Assembly: GCA_029706075.1 (NCBI GenBank)
Contig: JAINUG010000173.1
Location: forward strand, 806,001-870,000
DNA: 64,000 nucleotides
Direction of reading: 5' to 3'
DNA from: Aldrovandia affinis
Lineage: Eukaryota > Chordata > Actinopteri > Notacanthiformes > Halosauridae
Positions within the stretch are counted from its first letter, which is position 1. Each line of letters opens with the position of its first letter. The position numbers and the translations under genes are program-made. The notes below the pieces were generated by a model, which was not told where the DNA came from, ran no database searches, and saw only the letters and a list, made by a program, of their open reading frames with translations. Positions 39,201-59,030 of this stretch are shown piece after piece.

Positions 39201-41340
39201 GTGCTATAGAACTGATGCCATGGCTGCTTGACTGTTGCCAAAACTCACCCATTGAGCGCGATCATGGCTTTCTCCTCTTTCATAGCTACTGGGCCTGCTG
39301 GGACCAACTCCTGAGACATGGAGTTCAAGATAGCCTCGCTCGAGGAACCAGCCTGTAATATAATAGGTAAATGTAGGACAATGTTTTGTACAGATTACAC
39401 ATCCAGGCTGAACACCCATAGACTGAAATAACTTAGGGATATCTTGTTAATCAGCAACTAAAAAACCTAAACAAAATACAATTTTGGTTTATAGTGTATA
39501 GGCTGTTGAGTTGTTTAAGGCAAAAGGAATGATGCAACTCTCTCATCCAGAAGTTTAGCTTCAATCCAGAAGAGCTGGAAGATGAGTTGTTGAACTTAAT
39601 TGTTGCATTGTTTGAATTGTTGAACTTAATTACAAAATCATGATGTTTGACTGGACGATTTCAGGCCCTGCACTACATGAAGCTGTAATGAGAAAATGAC
39701 CGGTAAAATAATGTACGATTGCGTCTCTCAGGGACCACATACTAGTTTGCACAACCTTTTATTTTTACAATTGTTCTCTGTGGCTCGGTAGAGCACAGCG
39801 TTGGCAACGCTTAGGTTGTGGGTTCAATCCCCACTGGGGCCACATATACTGAAAATGTATGCATTCACTACTGTAAGTCGCTTTGGATAAAAGCGTCTGC
39901 TAAATGGCGTATATATATATATTACAATTCTCTGCTTTTGTGGACAGGGCCCAGTTCAACAACCCTGTGAGCTTTCAAGGTGACACGGACACCCACCCCA
40001 ATATTCCACATCATCTTCACAGCCAGTGGGTAGTTGGCTATGGATTTGCTCCTCAGGGCCCCAACCACCTCCTTTTTGTCATCCCCGCTGGACTTGAGCT
40101 CCACCAGTGAGACCTTCCCGCTCCCCCGTGGGACTGCAAATGGAGTGGTGGCCTCGTACACTACTGCATTGCAGCCCTTCCCGATCTGCTTCCCGATCAC
40201 ATAGTCCTCCAGCTTGTATCCCGAGGCAAAGGGTTTGAGCGTGCTCTGGAACTTCTTCTTCCTGAAGAAGGCCTATAAATGTGGTGGTAAAAACTGAGAA
40301 CTCAAAATAACTTTCTGTCCTGTATTCATAAAATATGCAAAGTCACATTCTCTGCACATTATGGGGGCATTGATGATGACATGAGGAGGTGTGAGCTTTA
40401 CAATCCATGCAAATATGTATTGGTTGTTGAGGACATTTTCTCTCCTAACTTTCCACCAATCCGTGTCCAGTGGGACAAAATAGTGAGAAACAGAAACTCT
40501 CTGGTGTTGTCATGTGCATTGTACAGTACAACTGCCCACTTGCAAAGACATCAGAATGTCCCTGGAATTTCTAATGACTATAAACGATATTAGGCCTAAA
40601 CTAGCTACTAGACTACATCTTCCTGGATCAATGCAACTTTTTAAAATATCATAGATAGACCTTATAATTTTGGATGACAGGTAAATTGGACAGTCACATG
40701 CACCTAAAATGTAGGCTAAGATATTACACATGACAATAATAAAATTAGCAAACCTTAATATTCTAATCAAGTTAAGTTTGGAGATATCTTAAATAGTTTC
40801 TTATTTAGGAAGATTAAGGAAATAAGAATAATCTTCGCTAACAAGCAACGGTTATATATATATATATAATTGCATGAGTTTGGTCAAACTTAAGACATAC
40901 TAATAGCGAACTTTATCTACCTAGCAAATTCCCCATTGCGCTGAGATTGCAACCGAAATAACTGACGTTTACATTGTATACGGTAGCCCGCTAGCTACCT
41001 GAATTTCTTGACATGTCGCTGTACTCCTTCTGTCATCTTCCAGCTGCTGTTCGATCAATCCCAAGCCAAGACCGAATGCCAGATACACAGCCCTGTTCCT
41101 GGGGAAGCCGGCGCCGAGGAACCTCCTGAAACCTCGCGACTGCAGCTGAGCAGCCAGGCCGCTCAAGGACATGCGGTAATACCGGTAGCGAGACGGCAGG
41201 AAAATCTGAGGCTGAACAGTACGGGCCGTCTGGCCTACACGGAACTTCGCTGCGATTCGGGCAGCGGGTTTCAGGAGACCGAGCTGAAATACGGACCTCC
41301 CCAGCTCCAGCCCCCGGCTGATCGCATGTTTCACCGACAT
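36029..41340 (-). CDS. PINK1: PTEN-induced kinase 1, mitochondrial Ser/Thr kinase (8 exons)
   Basis: PINK1 accumulates on damaged mitochondria and phosphorylates ubiquitin and Parkin to start mitophagy. Coding exons on the minus strand: 41340-40999, 40272-39997, 39352-39249, 39138-38956, 38235-38072, 37113-36986, 36840-36604 and 36277-36029. They total 1683 bases, or 560 residues plus stop (human 581). Seen in order: a basic targeting N-terminus ([18 protein letters not shown]); the membrane segment [11 protein letters not shown] where PARL cuts in mammals; the glycine loop [16 protein letters not shown]; the Lys in YPLAVKMMW; kinase insertions; HRDLKSDN with the catalytic Asp; DFGSCL with the metal-binding Asp; LMAPE; and a C-terminal extension ending GFLLFG. 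All phases close and all key residues are present, so it looks functional. CDA lies about 0.9 kb upstream. Confidence 0.97.
36604..36840 (-). CDS. PINK1: PINK1 exon 7
   Basis: Encodes [20 protein letters not shown] and [13 protein letters not shown], then LLLRRNPNK; this is the C-lobe. Acceptor is gataag|GTGGC and donor CAAG|GTAGGT. Confidence 0.97.
36986..37113 (-). CDS. PINK1: PINK1 exon 6
   Basis: Encodes [20 protein letters not shown] through [10 protein letters not shown], with the DFG and APE motifs. Acceptor is catctag|GAGGC and donor CTGAG|GTGAGA. Confidence 0.97.
37114..38071. other. PINK1: PINK1 intron 5
   Basis: No mobile element recognised. Contains a C-run followed by cgcag at 37445-37460 and AT-rich sequence. 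Confidence 0.6.
38072..38235 (-). CDS. PINK1: PINK1 exon 5
   Basis: Encodes [15 protein letters not shown] and the catalytic loop [18 protein letters not shown]. Acceptor is cttcag|CTACCC and donor CTCAG|GTCAGA. Confidence 0.97.
38577..38611. repeat. 13-bp perfect inverted repeat (hairpin)
   Basis: gattctcagttac (38577-38589) pairs with gtaactgagaatc (38599-38611) across a 9-base loop. It lies in PINK1 intron 4 and touches the target duplication of the hAT MITE, so it may be an older insertion or the preferred target. Confidence 0.8.
38620..38924. mobile_element. hAT-type MITE (305 bp) in PINK1 intron 4
   Basis: The ends CAGTGGTTCCCAA and TTTGGGAACCACTG are inverted repeats, flanked by an exact 8-base target duplication ACTTAGAA (38612-38619 and 38925-38932). 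It is non-coding and contains a T-run at 38830-38850. Confidence 0.9.
38956..39138 (-). CDS. PINK1: PINK1 exon 4
   Basis: Encodes [22 protein letters not shown] and [14 protein letters not shown], covering the kinase insertion and hinge approach. Donor is AAGAA|GTAAGA. Confidence 0.96.
39249..39352 (-). CDS. PINK1: PINK1 exon 3
   Basis: Encodes [20 protein letters not shown] and [10 protein letters not shown]. Acceptor is attacag|GCTGG and donor AATGG|GTGAG. Confidence 0.95.
39353..39774. other. PINK1: PINK1 intron 2, distal part
   Basis: Nothing recognised before the SINE, apart from a short duplicated phrase (ttgttgaacttaattg) around 39588-39630. Confidence 0.5.
39775..39912 (+). mobile_element. 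tRNA-derived SINE with L2-like tail, PINK1 intron 2
   Basis: Head: gtggctcggtagagcacagcg (partial box A) and ggttcaatcccc (box B, 39821-39832). Tail: tgtaagtcgctttggataaaagcgtctgctaaatgg (39872-39907), followed by a short TA run. It lies in the sense opposite to PINK1, within 90 bases of exon 2. Confidence 0.8.
39997..40272 (-). CDS. PINK1: PINK1 exon 2
   Basis: Kinase N-lobe start with the glycine-rich loop and the catalytic Lys (AVK), ending MMWNIG. Acceptor is tttatag|GCCTTC and donor TTGGG|GTGGGT. Confidence 0.96.
40273..40998. other. PINK1: PINK1 intron 1
   Basis: No element recognised; a short (TA)n run lies at 40855-40867. Confidence 0.6.
40999..41340 (-). CDS. PINK1: PINK1 exon 1
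   Basis: Targeting sequence, RFFRQSV-like segment ([16 protein letters not shown]), membrane segment, and TATCQEIQ at the end. Donor is TTCAG|GTAGCT. Confidence 0.96.
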
Positions 41341-42213
41341 GGTATAATTGACAAGGAAACTGTCCTCCTATGGAGTTTTCCCAACAGCGACCTTTTCAGC
41401 TATCCTAATACAGTTTAAAGCAGGCAAGGACAAAACATAAACAAGGTAGGTCTAGCCATAGAGCATGTCTGTGATCACATGACATTTGACACATGAGCTA
41501 TTTGTTATTGCGTCAGTAAGTGAGGGACACACGACTCATTTACGTTCATTATAATTAATTAATTAAGAGCATTTATTAAATAAACATTTATTGATCTAGA
41601 AATTGGAAGGACGTCATGAATTAGAATTAGAGCTCTATAGCGTCTGTGTTGAAATACCAGGTGAGATATCGATGCTCAACTGCTCTAGCAGTGATTCACT
41701 GTCTTTCATAAGTAGGACAGCCAACCGAATTCAAGAGATACAATTGACTGTAGCTACCCTTGTGTAAACCCTTTTGTTCAGGAAATACATGTAATTATGC
41801 TCTGCTAATTTCTAAGGCTCAAAAATGAAACATAACAAGAGCTGCAAGTAACGTTACGTAATGTTTTTAATATAGGCCTACATTCATGACATTTTTAAGT
41901 CTTTTTAAAATATGTATTTTTAGAAATCTTTATTGAAGAAAGAAGGCATCCAAAATCAACACAGATAAATATAACAAACAAAACATTTGATGCAACAATT
42001 TGTTACAAATACAAAACTTAATCAATTAAGGTGTGCAATTTCAACCATGTTTTTATTCATAAATAGTTACAGTATCTAGTGCAGTAGTTTCCCTTGTATT
42101 AAGTGGTAAGTTGGTAATGTTTCATCAACTATTCAACAAAGTACAAAGCCACCGATTAAGAGTGTATTTGGACAGTTTTGAATTCCAATACCATGCTTTG
42201 TGTTGATGACACA
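41341..42213. other. PINK1 upstream region and CDA 3' region
   Basis: Only about 870 bases separate CDA's stop from PINK1's start codon. A minus-strand AATAAA at 42052-42057 is a candidate CDA polyadenylation signal, leaving about 0.7 kb for the PINK1 promoter. No TATA box or GC-rich island is evident in front of PINK1. Confidence 0.5.
42052..42057 (-). terminator. CDA: Candidate CDA polyadenylation signal (AATAAA)
   Basis: The minus strand reads ATGAATAAAAACATGG about 160 bases after the stop. It is plausible by distance; usage is not proven. Confidence 0.4.
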
Positions 42214-47761
<5,548 letters not shown>

Positions 47762-48860
47762 GACAGCGCTGCGTATCTCTTTCCACAAGCCAGTGGATGG
47801 AAGTACAGGCAGGCACTAAAGAGGTTGTCTAATGCACAGCCTTGTCTTGTCTGACTGCCTGCTCCACATTAGCATTAGATGGCAGCTGAGGAGGAGGGGT
47901 GATGACACTTTTGGAATGGTTCATGTTGCTTAATGTTGCACTTTTTTCCCAAGGAAAATAAATGGTACAACCCAGATTCATCATGTAAATAAAGTAGCTC
48001 ATCTCATGTAATTTCAACCTGCATATATTCATGTGATAACATAATGGTAATATTATTTATGATATCAATAGGGTTAGATTGTTTTGTTAAAAAATCTGAA
48101 ATGTTTATACAAATGTCAGCAGTGAATGCTATACATTTCCAGCCATCAGTACTGTTTAAAATAGCTGTTGTACATATTACAACTTCATCTTTATTATTCC
48201 AAAGCTATTCTATATTGTTATGAAGGAAGGCAGTTATCACACAACAGAAGTCTTCAGGGAGGAAGCCAGAATGCATTTTACAACACGATTTATTTCTTAA
48301 TTGCAAAACGTTTGAATCTGAAATGTTTTGTAATCAAACATTGCACTTCTTGCCCATCTAATACTTTTGATAAATCCTTTAAAAGATGGCCCCCCAATTT
48401 CTCACTTTGGGTTGATTTGATACTTTTGTGTTGATTTTCTTCTTTTGCAGGCCGGCTAAGGTGGAATATGAAATACAGTGACTCAAGAATTATTTGATCT
48501 CATAATCTTTTTTTATTCCTAACCCCACCCCCCCACTCTATCTCTTCCAGAATATTTTGCCATTTTTAAAGATTTACGGTACTGTTGCAAACAGCAGGTA
48601 TTAATAGCATTGTTGTGTCCATTTTTCCAATTGCTGGGTTGATGCAATCATGCAAAAAAATCATGCAGCTTAGTGTCTGGAACTCAGTCCTCCATGCTGC
48701 CTCTGGAGTATTCACCCCTACAGGGCTAATGTCCAAACTATGCTGTGGTCAGTATACACTCTGATTTCATAGTATCTGTAGATGCAGGGCAACCAACTAA
48801 GGAGGGTCTGGAGGTGCCATCCTTCTTTGAGCCAGCCAGTCCCATGCAAATTACCTTGCC
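47762..48860. other. Between protease 3' end and CDA; CDA promoter region
   Basis: About 1.1 kb, AT-rich, containing the CDA promoter and 5' UTR, which I cannot delimit. No TATA box stands out. Confidence 0.4.
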
Positions 48861-48864
48861 TTTA

Positions 48865-48866
<2 letters not shown>
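48861..48866 (-). terminator. Polyadenylation signal overlapping the protease stop codon
   Basis: The minus strand reads GGCTTCTAATAAAGGC: the stop TAA (48867-48865) shares two bases with AATAAA (48866-48861). Very short 3' UTRs of this kind are known for digestive protease mRNAs. Confidence 0.75.
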
Positions 48867-52953
<4,087 letters not shown>

Positions 52954-53428
52954 TTTACCTACCCTGAAACATGAAGAAACATCATGGCTACATTTATGCA
53001 TTTCTGAGACTAAATTTCAAATTACCATAAAGGATTACAGTACAATTAAATCACTGTGGTTGAGGCATAGTAATAGTTCCCAAATGTATCACTGGACTGG
53101 TAATTTATCTAAATAAATCAATATTGAATTGCTGGATTTGCTGTGGTTTACTCCTTAGTCTCATTAAAATGTTCCACAAAACTGATGTGGTGTAGCATAC
53201 TAACTGGAAGTTAATATATTTCTGATCTATATTAGCTTACACACTATATAAAAACACTACTATTAAATATCTCAACCTGTATGCACAAGGTTTATTGAAG
53301 AAAAGGTAACAAAAGTTTTATTTTAAGGAAAAATTTGGATGGATGTTTTGTTTGTTAACAAAAGCTATAATAAATATGATCAAATATCAAATATCAAAAT
53401 CACATTTATTCCATATATTGGTACTCAC

Positions 53429-53472
53429 CAAGCACACCAATCCTTTAAATATTTAATCTCCAACTGCTGGTC
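53429..53472 (-). other. Protease non-coding exon 1 (predicted)
   Basis: The minus strand from about 30 bases after the TATA box runs to GGTGTGCTTG|GTGAGT, a strong donor at 53429. The next acceptor is 52963, ten bases before the ATG. The exon is inferred from these signals; the exact transcription start is approximate. Confidence 0.55.
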
Positions 53473-53499
53473 CGACTGCTGGTCAAAACTCTCACATGG

Positions 53500-53507
53500 T
53501 TTATATA
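53500..53507 (-). promoter_or_regulatory. TATA box of the protease gene
   Basis: The minus strand reads GCAGTATATAAACCATG, placing TATATAAA about 30 bases before the predicted start of the non-coding exon. Confidence 0.65.
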
Positions 53508-53865
53508 CTGCAACCAAATCCTTACTTTCTGCTTTGTATAGCCCATAATGGTATTTTTGGACTAGGCTTATCCCACAACATAATACAAGGGACTGACCTA
53601 GTACATAACAAAGGAGAAGGTGTCCTCCAGCATTATACTGTATTTCTAAGCCTCTTTGTTGACTCTAGGCGAAGAGAAATAAAACACCTCTCCCAATTTA
53701 GGTCCAAACACATAATGTGCTGTTATTATATGTCAATCAACATGGGTGGATTGCCATTGATGTGAATTGAGGTTTTATAAACCAAATGATTATTGTATTG
53801 TAATGCAATTATTGATGTGTGTTTATTAATATCATACTGTATAATATATAATATAATTATAATAT

Positions 53866-54010
53866 ATGCCATTTAGCAGATGCTTTTATCCAAAGCGATT
53901 TACAGTAGTGAATGCATACATTTTTAAGTATATGTGGTCCCAGTGGGAATTGAACCCACAACCTAAGCGTTATCAACGCCATGCTGTACCTACAGAACCA
54001 CACAGAACCA
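53866..54010 (-). mobile_element. tRNA-derived SINE with L2-like tail
   Basis: Reverse orientation: gccatttagcagatgcttttatccaaagcgatttacagtagtgaatgcatacattt (53867-53922), then ggtcccagtgggaattgaacccacaacctaagcg (box B region) and the head to 54010. Confidence 0.8.
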
Positions 54011-54739
54011 CAACCACATTTATATGTCCCACATTCATATGAACCACATTCATATGTCATTGGTTAACATATCATAATTAACCCTTTTGTAATAAGTGAA
54101 GAGCTTCTGCATTGTGTTGTTTGTTGTTTGGAATACTTCTCATTAATTCATGAGTTTTTATTTTCCTTTTGCTTTCCTATATTGGACTCAATATCCGGCA
54201 AGGGGCAGGGTGGCTTGTACCAATTCATCCACTAGATGGTGATCCAGCACTATCATGGCTTTCGGAATAGCTAAGTAGCCATTCAAATTGGAAGTAAGAG
54301 GATAAAATAAAGTGTAAAATAATTACTTAAAAAAAACAAAAAAACAGACAACTGTTGGATAGCCCATATATTCACGTAGGAGCAGGAAGGATTTCCGGCT
54401 CTGAACTACGTAAAAACTACATAAAATTCTAGAGCAGCTATTCTTAAACAATACAACAACTTAATTTTTATAAATATCATATTACTTGAAAGTGCATACA
54501 GTAGCATAGGAGATAGTTCTAGAACAGTACAGCAATCAAAATACAACCTGATTGTAGCTCAATACACAGACAATGCAAATCTTTAACTCAGATTTGTCTG
54601 TGACCTGTGAAAAAGGCTCTGGATGAAAATCCTAATTTGCCATTTGAAATAGCTGCCTACTGCACTGCCCCTGTCTTGACTAGCAACAAAAGAACAGCTG
54701 ATAGTTTCTACAGCAACAGTGGTTGTGAGAAGCAATCCA
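54011..54739. other. Intergenic, nothing recognised
   Basis: AT-rich without a recognisable gene or repeat end. Confidence 0.45.
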
Positions 54740-54762
54740 AAATAATAATAAATATAATAATA

Positions 54763-54803
<41 letters not shown>

Positions 54804-54826
54804 TAAATAATATAATAATAATATAT
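54740..54826. repeat. (ATA)n/(TAA)n microsatellite
   Basis: An impure trinucleotide run directly at the tail end of the following SINE. It gives rise to spurious poly-Leu and poly-Tyr frames on the minus strand. Confidence 0.95.
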
Positions 54827-55000
54827 GCCATTTAGCAGACGCTTTTATCCAAAGCGACTTACAGTAGTGAATGCATACATTTTTCATCATAGGCGGCCCC
54901 GGTGGGCCAGTCCATCGCAGGGCACTACATACACCATTCACTCACACGACTTAAGCCTTGCCAACGCCATGCTCTACCTACTGAGCCACACAGTACCACC
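54827..55000 (-). mobile_element. tRNA-derived SINE with L2-like tail and variant head
   Basis: Reverse orientation: gccatttagcagacgcttttatccaaagcgacttacagtagtgaatgcatacattt (54828-54882). The head is altered in the middle (catcgcagggcactacatacacc) and ends ctctacctactgagccacacagtacc. Confidence 0.75.
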
Positions 55001-56096
55001 AGTTCATTTAGAACCAAATAGTTCTAAATGAAGTCCATATTTTTCTGCTGTCTTTGAAGGAAGATACACTTTTCAGGTGTGTAGTGGCATGTTCCCTGTG
55101 ACACTCTGCATGTTCCCTGTGACACCCTGTGTAATCTGATTATGGCTAATGACACAAAATGAATGGAATCTGGTATACCATCAGGTTAAATCAGCTGAAG
55201 CCAAAAGTCACAAACAGAATATATGAAAACATTATGGGAAGTTTTAGTTTGTTGGGAACATTTGGGAAAGTCTTGGCCGTAAAATGTTGTCAACTTGTTT
55301 CTATGTTATGTAAGTGTGTGACAACTAAATGGGAAATATGTGTTGTACTACAAATCTATTTCAAGTCCACAGCAGATACATCTGCTTATCAATTTCATTG
55401 TTACTGCGAACAACAAAAAAGGGCACATACATATCACATATGTGGGTTTAGTGCATAAGGGCGTAAGTGCCATTTTCATAATGTAACTGTTTTACACACA
55501 TGAAGTAATTTTATTCTAACCATCATAAATATTTATAGAACAAAAATAACATTAAAATATATATTAATTCCATATTTCCAACAGTACAGGCATTCAAAGG
55601 TAATGCTTTGAGTCGAGTATACAGTGCTTTAAGTACAATATCATGAAACAGTAAAAACATTCAATTTTTCATTGCAATCTGCAACTTTGTTATCCAGCTT
55701 ATTGCAATTGCAAAAAGCTTTTTTTCCTTTGAGTTCATCTTACTCTGCTCAACTACTTGTCGTAGCTGTCTTAGGTGAACTGTATGAGCCTATTAGGCCT
55801 AACTTTCAATGTTAAGAGAGTAGTACTGTGGAACTGCTCATAAGCTTGTGGTATGCTTTCTTTTGTGCAGAGAGCAAGCAAGTCCTTCTTTTTCTCTGCG
55901 CTGATCCCAGGGGAGCCTCATAAAGTGCAGGCAGAGCAGTTGTGGTTGTGGATGACCGGGTGTCCATGGCAACCTTCATTCTTCGGAATGACTCAACAAG
56001 ATAATTTTTTGCCCAGTTCTTCTTTCACATATTGCAGCCACTTAATTTTCAGTCACCTCACCTGCTGTTGATCCTTTTCAGCCACCTCAACTGCTG
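55001..56096. other. Intergenic, nothing recognised
   Basis: Unrecognised AT-rich DNA. A short tandem phrase gcatgttccctgtgacac occurs twice at 55088-55125. Confidence 0.45.
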
Positions 56097-56642
56097 TCAA
56101 TCCTTGTCTCTATCCTTGTTTCTATTATTCATTTTGCTGTTTGTAACTGTTTTAAAGTCGAGGAAGTCTCCATGGCTCAGCTCATGGACTTGATAGGGGT
56201 TGTTTTTTCTGGCAGTCCTGACCAGGGTGTAATACCCATCAGGTGAGTACACTGGTACTATCTTCTTAGCTATTTCCACTGCAGCATGGGTGCTGTCACA
56301 TTCCACCTGGCTATGTCCAGACTTCAGAAACTTGTGGTCAATCACTGTGAGAGGAAGATCCTGCACTGCGCGAAGGCACATGGTGCTGAATGCTGCATTC
56401 CTGTTTTGACCCACACAAGTATCAGAGTACAAAATCACATGTGTGACCTCTGGCCTGAGGTTGCACAGATACTTGTGAACACAGGTGCTGATCTCTGAGG
56501 TTCCTCTTCCACCTCCTCCCTCATTCCACATGAAATAGTGTGCATCCTTACTGTCCAGTTCATAAACAGTTAGATTGTATGTGCTGAGCTTGCGTGAGTA
56601 AAACAAGCTACTGACATTGCTCCATGGGGTAGTAAGCACCTG
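56097..56642 (-). pseudogene. Transposase-like DDE-type protein fragment (C-terminal 180 residues)
   Basis: An unbroken minus-strand frame of about 180 codons. Its wording (SNVSSLFYSRKLSTYNLTVYEL, HYFMWNEGGGGRGTSEISTCVHKYL, VILYSDTCVGQNRNAAF, VIDHKFLKSGHSQVECDSTHAAVE) resembles a family of uncharacterised fish and invertebrate proteins that look like RNase-H-fold (DDE) transposase relatives: Asp in YSDTC and an H-S-x-x-D-H-like GHSQVECDSTHA. There is no ATG at the start; the frame opens behind an acceptor-like tctcaaacag, and SINE/L2-type tail text lies just beyond (56660-56690). It may be a last exon of a gene not otherwise visible, a retrocopy piece, or a transposon relic. No function is claimed. 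Confidence 0.45.
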
Positions 56643-57354
56643 TTTGAGATCAAATGTATGTCAGTCTGCTAAATGCTTAAAATGTAAATGTGATGGCCTT
56701 CAACGATGGGGTGGCCTGAGATGTTGCTTTATATCCATTTTTGTGTTCTCTTGCCTAGATTTTTCTTATATTGTGTGCTTCTTGTTCTTCTCTGTTAAGT
56801 CCTGCAGAAGTGTCAACAGACTTAAAAATCAGTATGATTACGTGTGGGTGTGTGCCGCGCCAACAGCTGACTAGTCTACTGCACTGCAATATACACCTAA
56901 TTTGAGGTAATTGAATGATTACTTGAGATTGTAATGTGGTGATTGCTTATAAGTAGCCTCAGAAAGTCCTCCATCGACCTCTTGGTGTTGGAGAAAGGAA
57001 TTTCAGGTTCTTGACATAGGTGGTGAAAAAGGCATGCCCTTAGTTATATCCATAAGAAGACAAAATAAACGACTGTCATGTGAGATATCTAAGGACAGCA
57101 GTGTTTCTTCACCCAGGTTTGTCTGTACTTATGAGTTTCTACTAGCAATATTAATTTGATTAAACAAACCATACATAGTTTGATGTTTTTAAGGTGGTTT
57201 ATAGATGCCTACATCACATTGAACATCAAAATGCTACATCGAACCAGGTACCTACTTTCACATCAAGTAGGTAAATGTTAGCTTCATACTGTATTCAGGT
57301 GTATATACATTATATGTAGCATTGTCCATTTTAAATCTGCCCCTTGATAAGCCC

Positions 57355-57376
57355 TATATATATATATATATATATA
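57355..57376. repeat. (TA)n microsatellite
   Basis: About eleven TA units. Confidence 0.9.
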
Positions 57377-57433
57377 TTTATTTATTTTCTGGACCCACCA
57401 CCACCCCCCCTCTTTGGGGGACAACTCTTTTTT

Positions 57434-57495
57434 ACACACACATATACATACACATATACACACATATATATATATATATACATATACATACATGG
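57434..57495. repeat. (CA/TA)n microsatellite
   Basis: Mixed acacacatatacatacacatatacaca followed by (TA)n and catatacatacatg. Confidence 0.9.
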
Positions 57496-57599
57496 CTGCC
57501 TGGCCTCCAACACATGTCACAAAAACACACATTTCCCAGCAGGCCACAGTAACACCTATATACATGGACATATACATTTTCAAGAAGAAGAATTGTTTA

Positions 57600-57925
57600 T
57601 TAAATCATTATTTTGTTTTTACAGATTGTGCAGTTGCCCAACCCCTGGGGACAAAACCCACCTCTTCACACTCCACTACCACTGACTCTGTACATTTTAC
57701 TAATTGTCATCACCACTGCTTACATTTTGTAATATGCATCTATGCTTAAGACTGTCAAAAACAAATCTAACTTTTCCGTCCCTGTGTTACAAGTATGGTA
57801 TGCAGCTGCCAACGTTTATGTCTATTACTGTATCACTACACTGATCTCTTGCATGAACAATGATTGATCTTTCCATGTATTAGTCGCTCTGGATAACAGT
57901 GTCTGCTAAATGCCTAAACTTTTTA
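57600..57925 (+). mobile_element. L2-type LINE 3' tail
   Basis: Coding end traces (AVAQPLGTKPTSSHSTTT) are followed by the 3' UTR wording gtatggtatgcagctgccaacg, atgaacaatgattgatc, ccatgtattag, tcgctctggataacagtgtctgctaaatgcc, parallel to 28888-29045. Confidence 0.7.
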
Positions 57926-58751
57926 TTATTATTATTTTTTACCTCTGGCAGTTTACCGCTTATTTTTGTACCATTTCAGGTTATTCACTGGACTTGAACT
58001 GCTTAAATTTCAGTAAAAACTGGAAAATGGGGGTGTTCTAAAACTTTTGACCAGTAGTGTATATGTAAATGTAAGTGTGCATTTATGCCCTTTTCACACC
58101 AACTGTGTACACTTACGCCCTTTCGCACCAAACTTAATCCAAGGTTTTGAGATGTCTTTATGGCTTTGAACTTTATTTCAATACAGTAAAGCATGGTGCA
58201 TGTGTCATTTTACCACTAGATGGAGGTCATCAAGAGCTTTCCATTGATATACTGTATATAACTCATTTTTGACCAAAATATCACTTTAAGCACTAAACCC
58301 TCGATTATTCAACCAGTACAATGCATTTAACATTTCCACAATCACAAATGTATTAATTTAAAACACACAGGCTCAATCTGACAATTTATACACTTCCATA
58401 ATAATGCATCCCTTTCTGTTTTTAATAGATAATGTTGTACAGTTCTCATTTGCTTGCCAGTCCCTTCTTCTAAATGACACATATTGACCTGTGAATGGGA
58501 GGAGGGAAAAGATAGATTCATTCTACCGAACTTGATTCAATTAATCCAGCCAGGTAACACTGACCACATGATCTGCACATTGTAATATTTACGTTGAGTC
58601 AACCTTCTCAAGTAGAATGCTTGTGTCATCTATTTTAGGGCCAGCACCCTCACCCAAACGTCCCACTGGCACACCCTTCTTCCCAAACCATTAAATTACA
58701 CAGCCGAGCCTAACTATGCATCACTGCTTCACCCGTGTCCAGTGCGTATAT
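57926..58751. other. Intergenic, no gene recognised
   Basis: At 58028-58063 is ggggtgttctaaaacttttgaccagtagtgta, the terminal wording of a fish Tc1-like family, but the other end was not found. A short duplicated phrase (ttacgcccttttcacacc/ttacgccctttcgcacc) lies near 58083-58125. Confidence 0.4.
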
Positions 58752-59030
58752 GTCAGGGATTGTGAGCTCCCTCACACTAACCCAACCCTTTTTTTTTCTT
58801 TTTATTTTGCAGGTAACCCATCACTCTCCACAGCATACCAACATGTAAGTAAAAGGGTAAAATAAAATGCCTTTATTTAAAAATTCATTTTTATTTTTCC
58901 CAAAAATTACACTGCAATCCCCCTAAAAGGACAAATTCGGTAGTGAGGTTTTTCTTCCTCCCCCTCCCGCTGAACAACCTCCCGAGAGCCACCAGGCAGT
59001 ACAAAAGCCCCCCCCAGGTAAGCGTGCCCA
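58752..59030 (+). repeat. Left direct repeat (probable LTR part) of the Gypsy-type remnant
   Basis: Starts tgtcagggattgtgagctccctcacactaaccca and contains aggtaacccatcactc, aaaagggtaaaataaaatg, ctttatttaa, cagtacaaaa and gcaagcgtgccc-type phrases in the same order as 62711-62962. A shorter echo of its middle (aaatgcctttatttaacattcatt) lies at 59065-59090. Confidence 0.6.

Larger units (their letters stand above)
56643..57599. other. Intergenic with microsatellites, no gene recognised
   Basis: Contains ctgctaaatgcttaaaatgtaaatg (56670-56694), an L2-like tail scrap, and two simple repeats listed separately. Confidence 0.45.

Noticed and set aside
47762-47788. CDA start nine codons upstream
   Set aside because: The codon there is TTG and not ATG; the first ATG is at 47761.
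54583-54941. Frames with poly-Leu, poly-Tyr and Ile runs that look like membrane segments
   Set aside because: They come from the (ATA)n microsatellite and a SINE.
57284-57749. Several overlapping frames rich in Tyr, Ile and His
   Set aside because: They are translations of (TA)n and (CA)n tracts in all frames.
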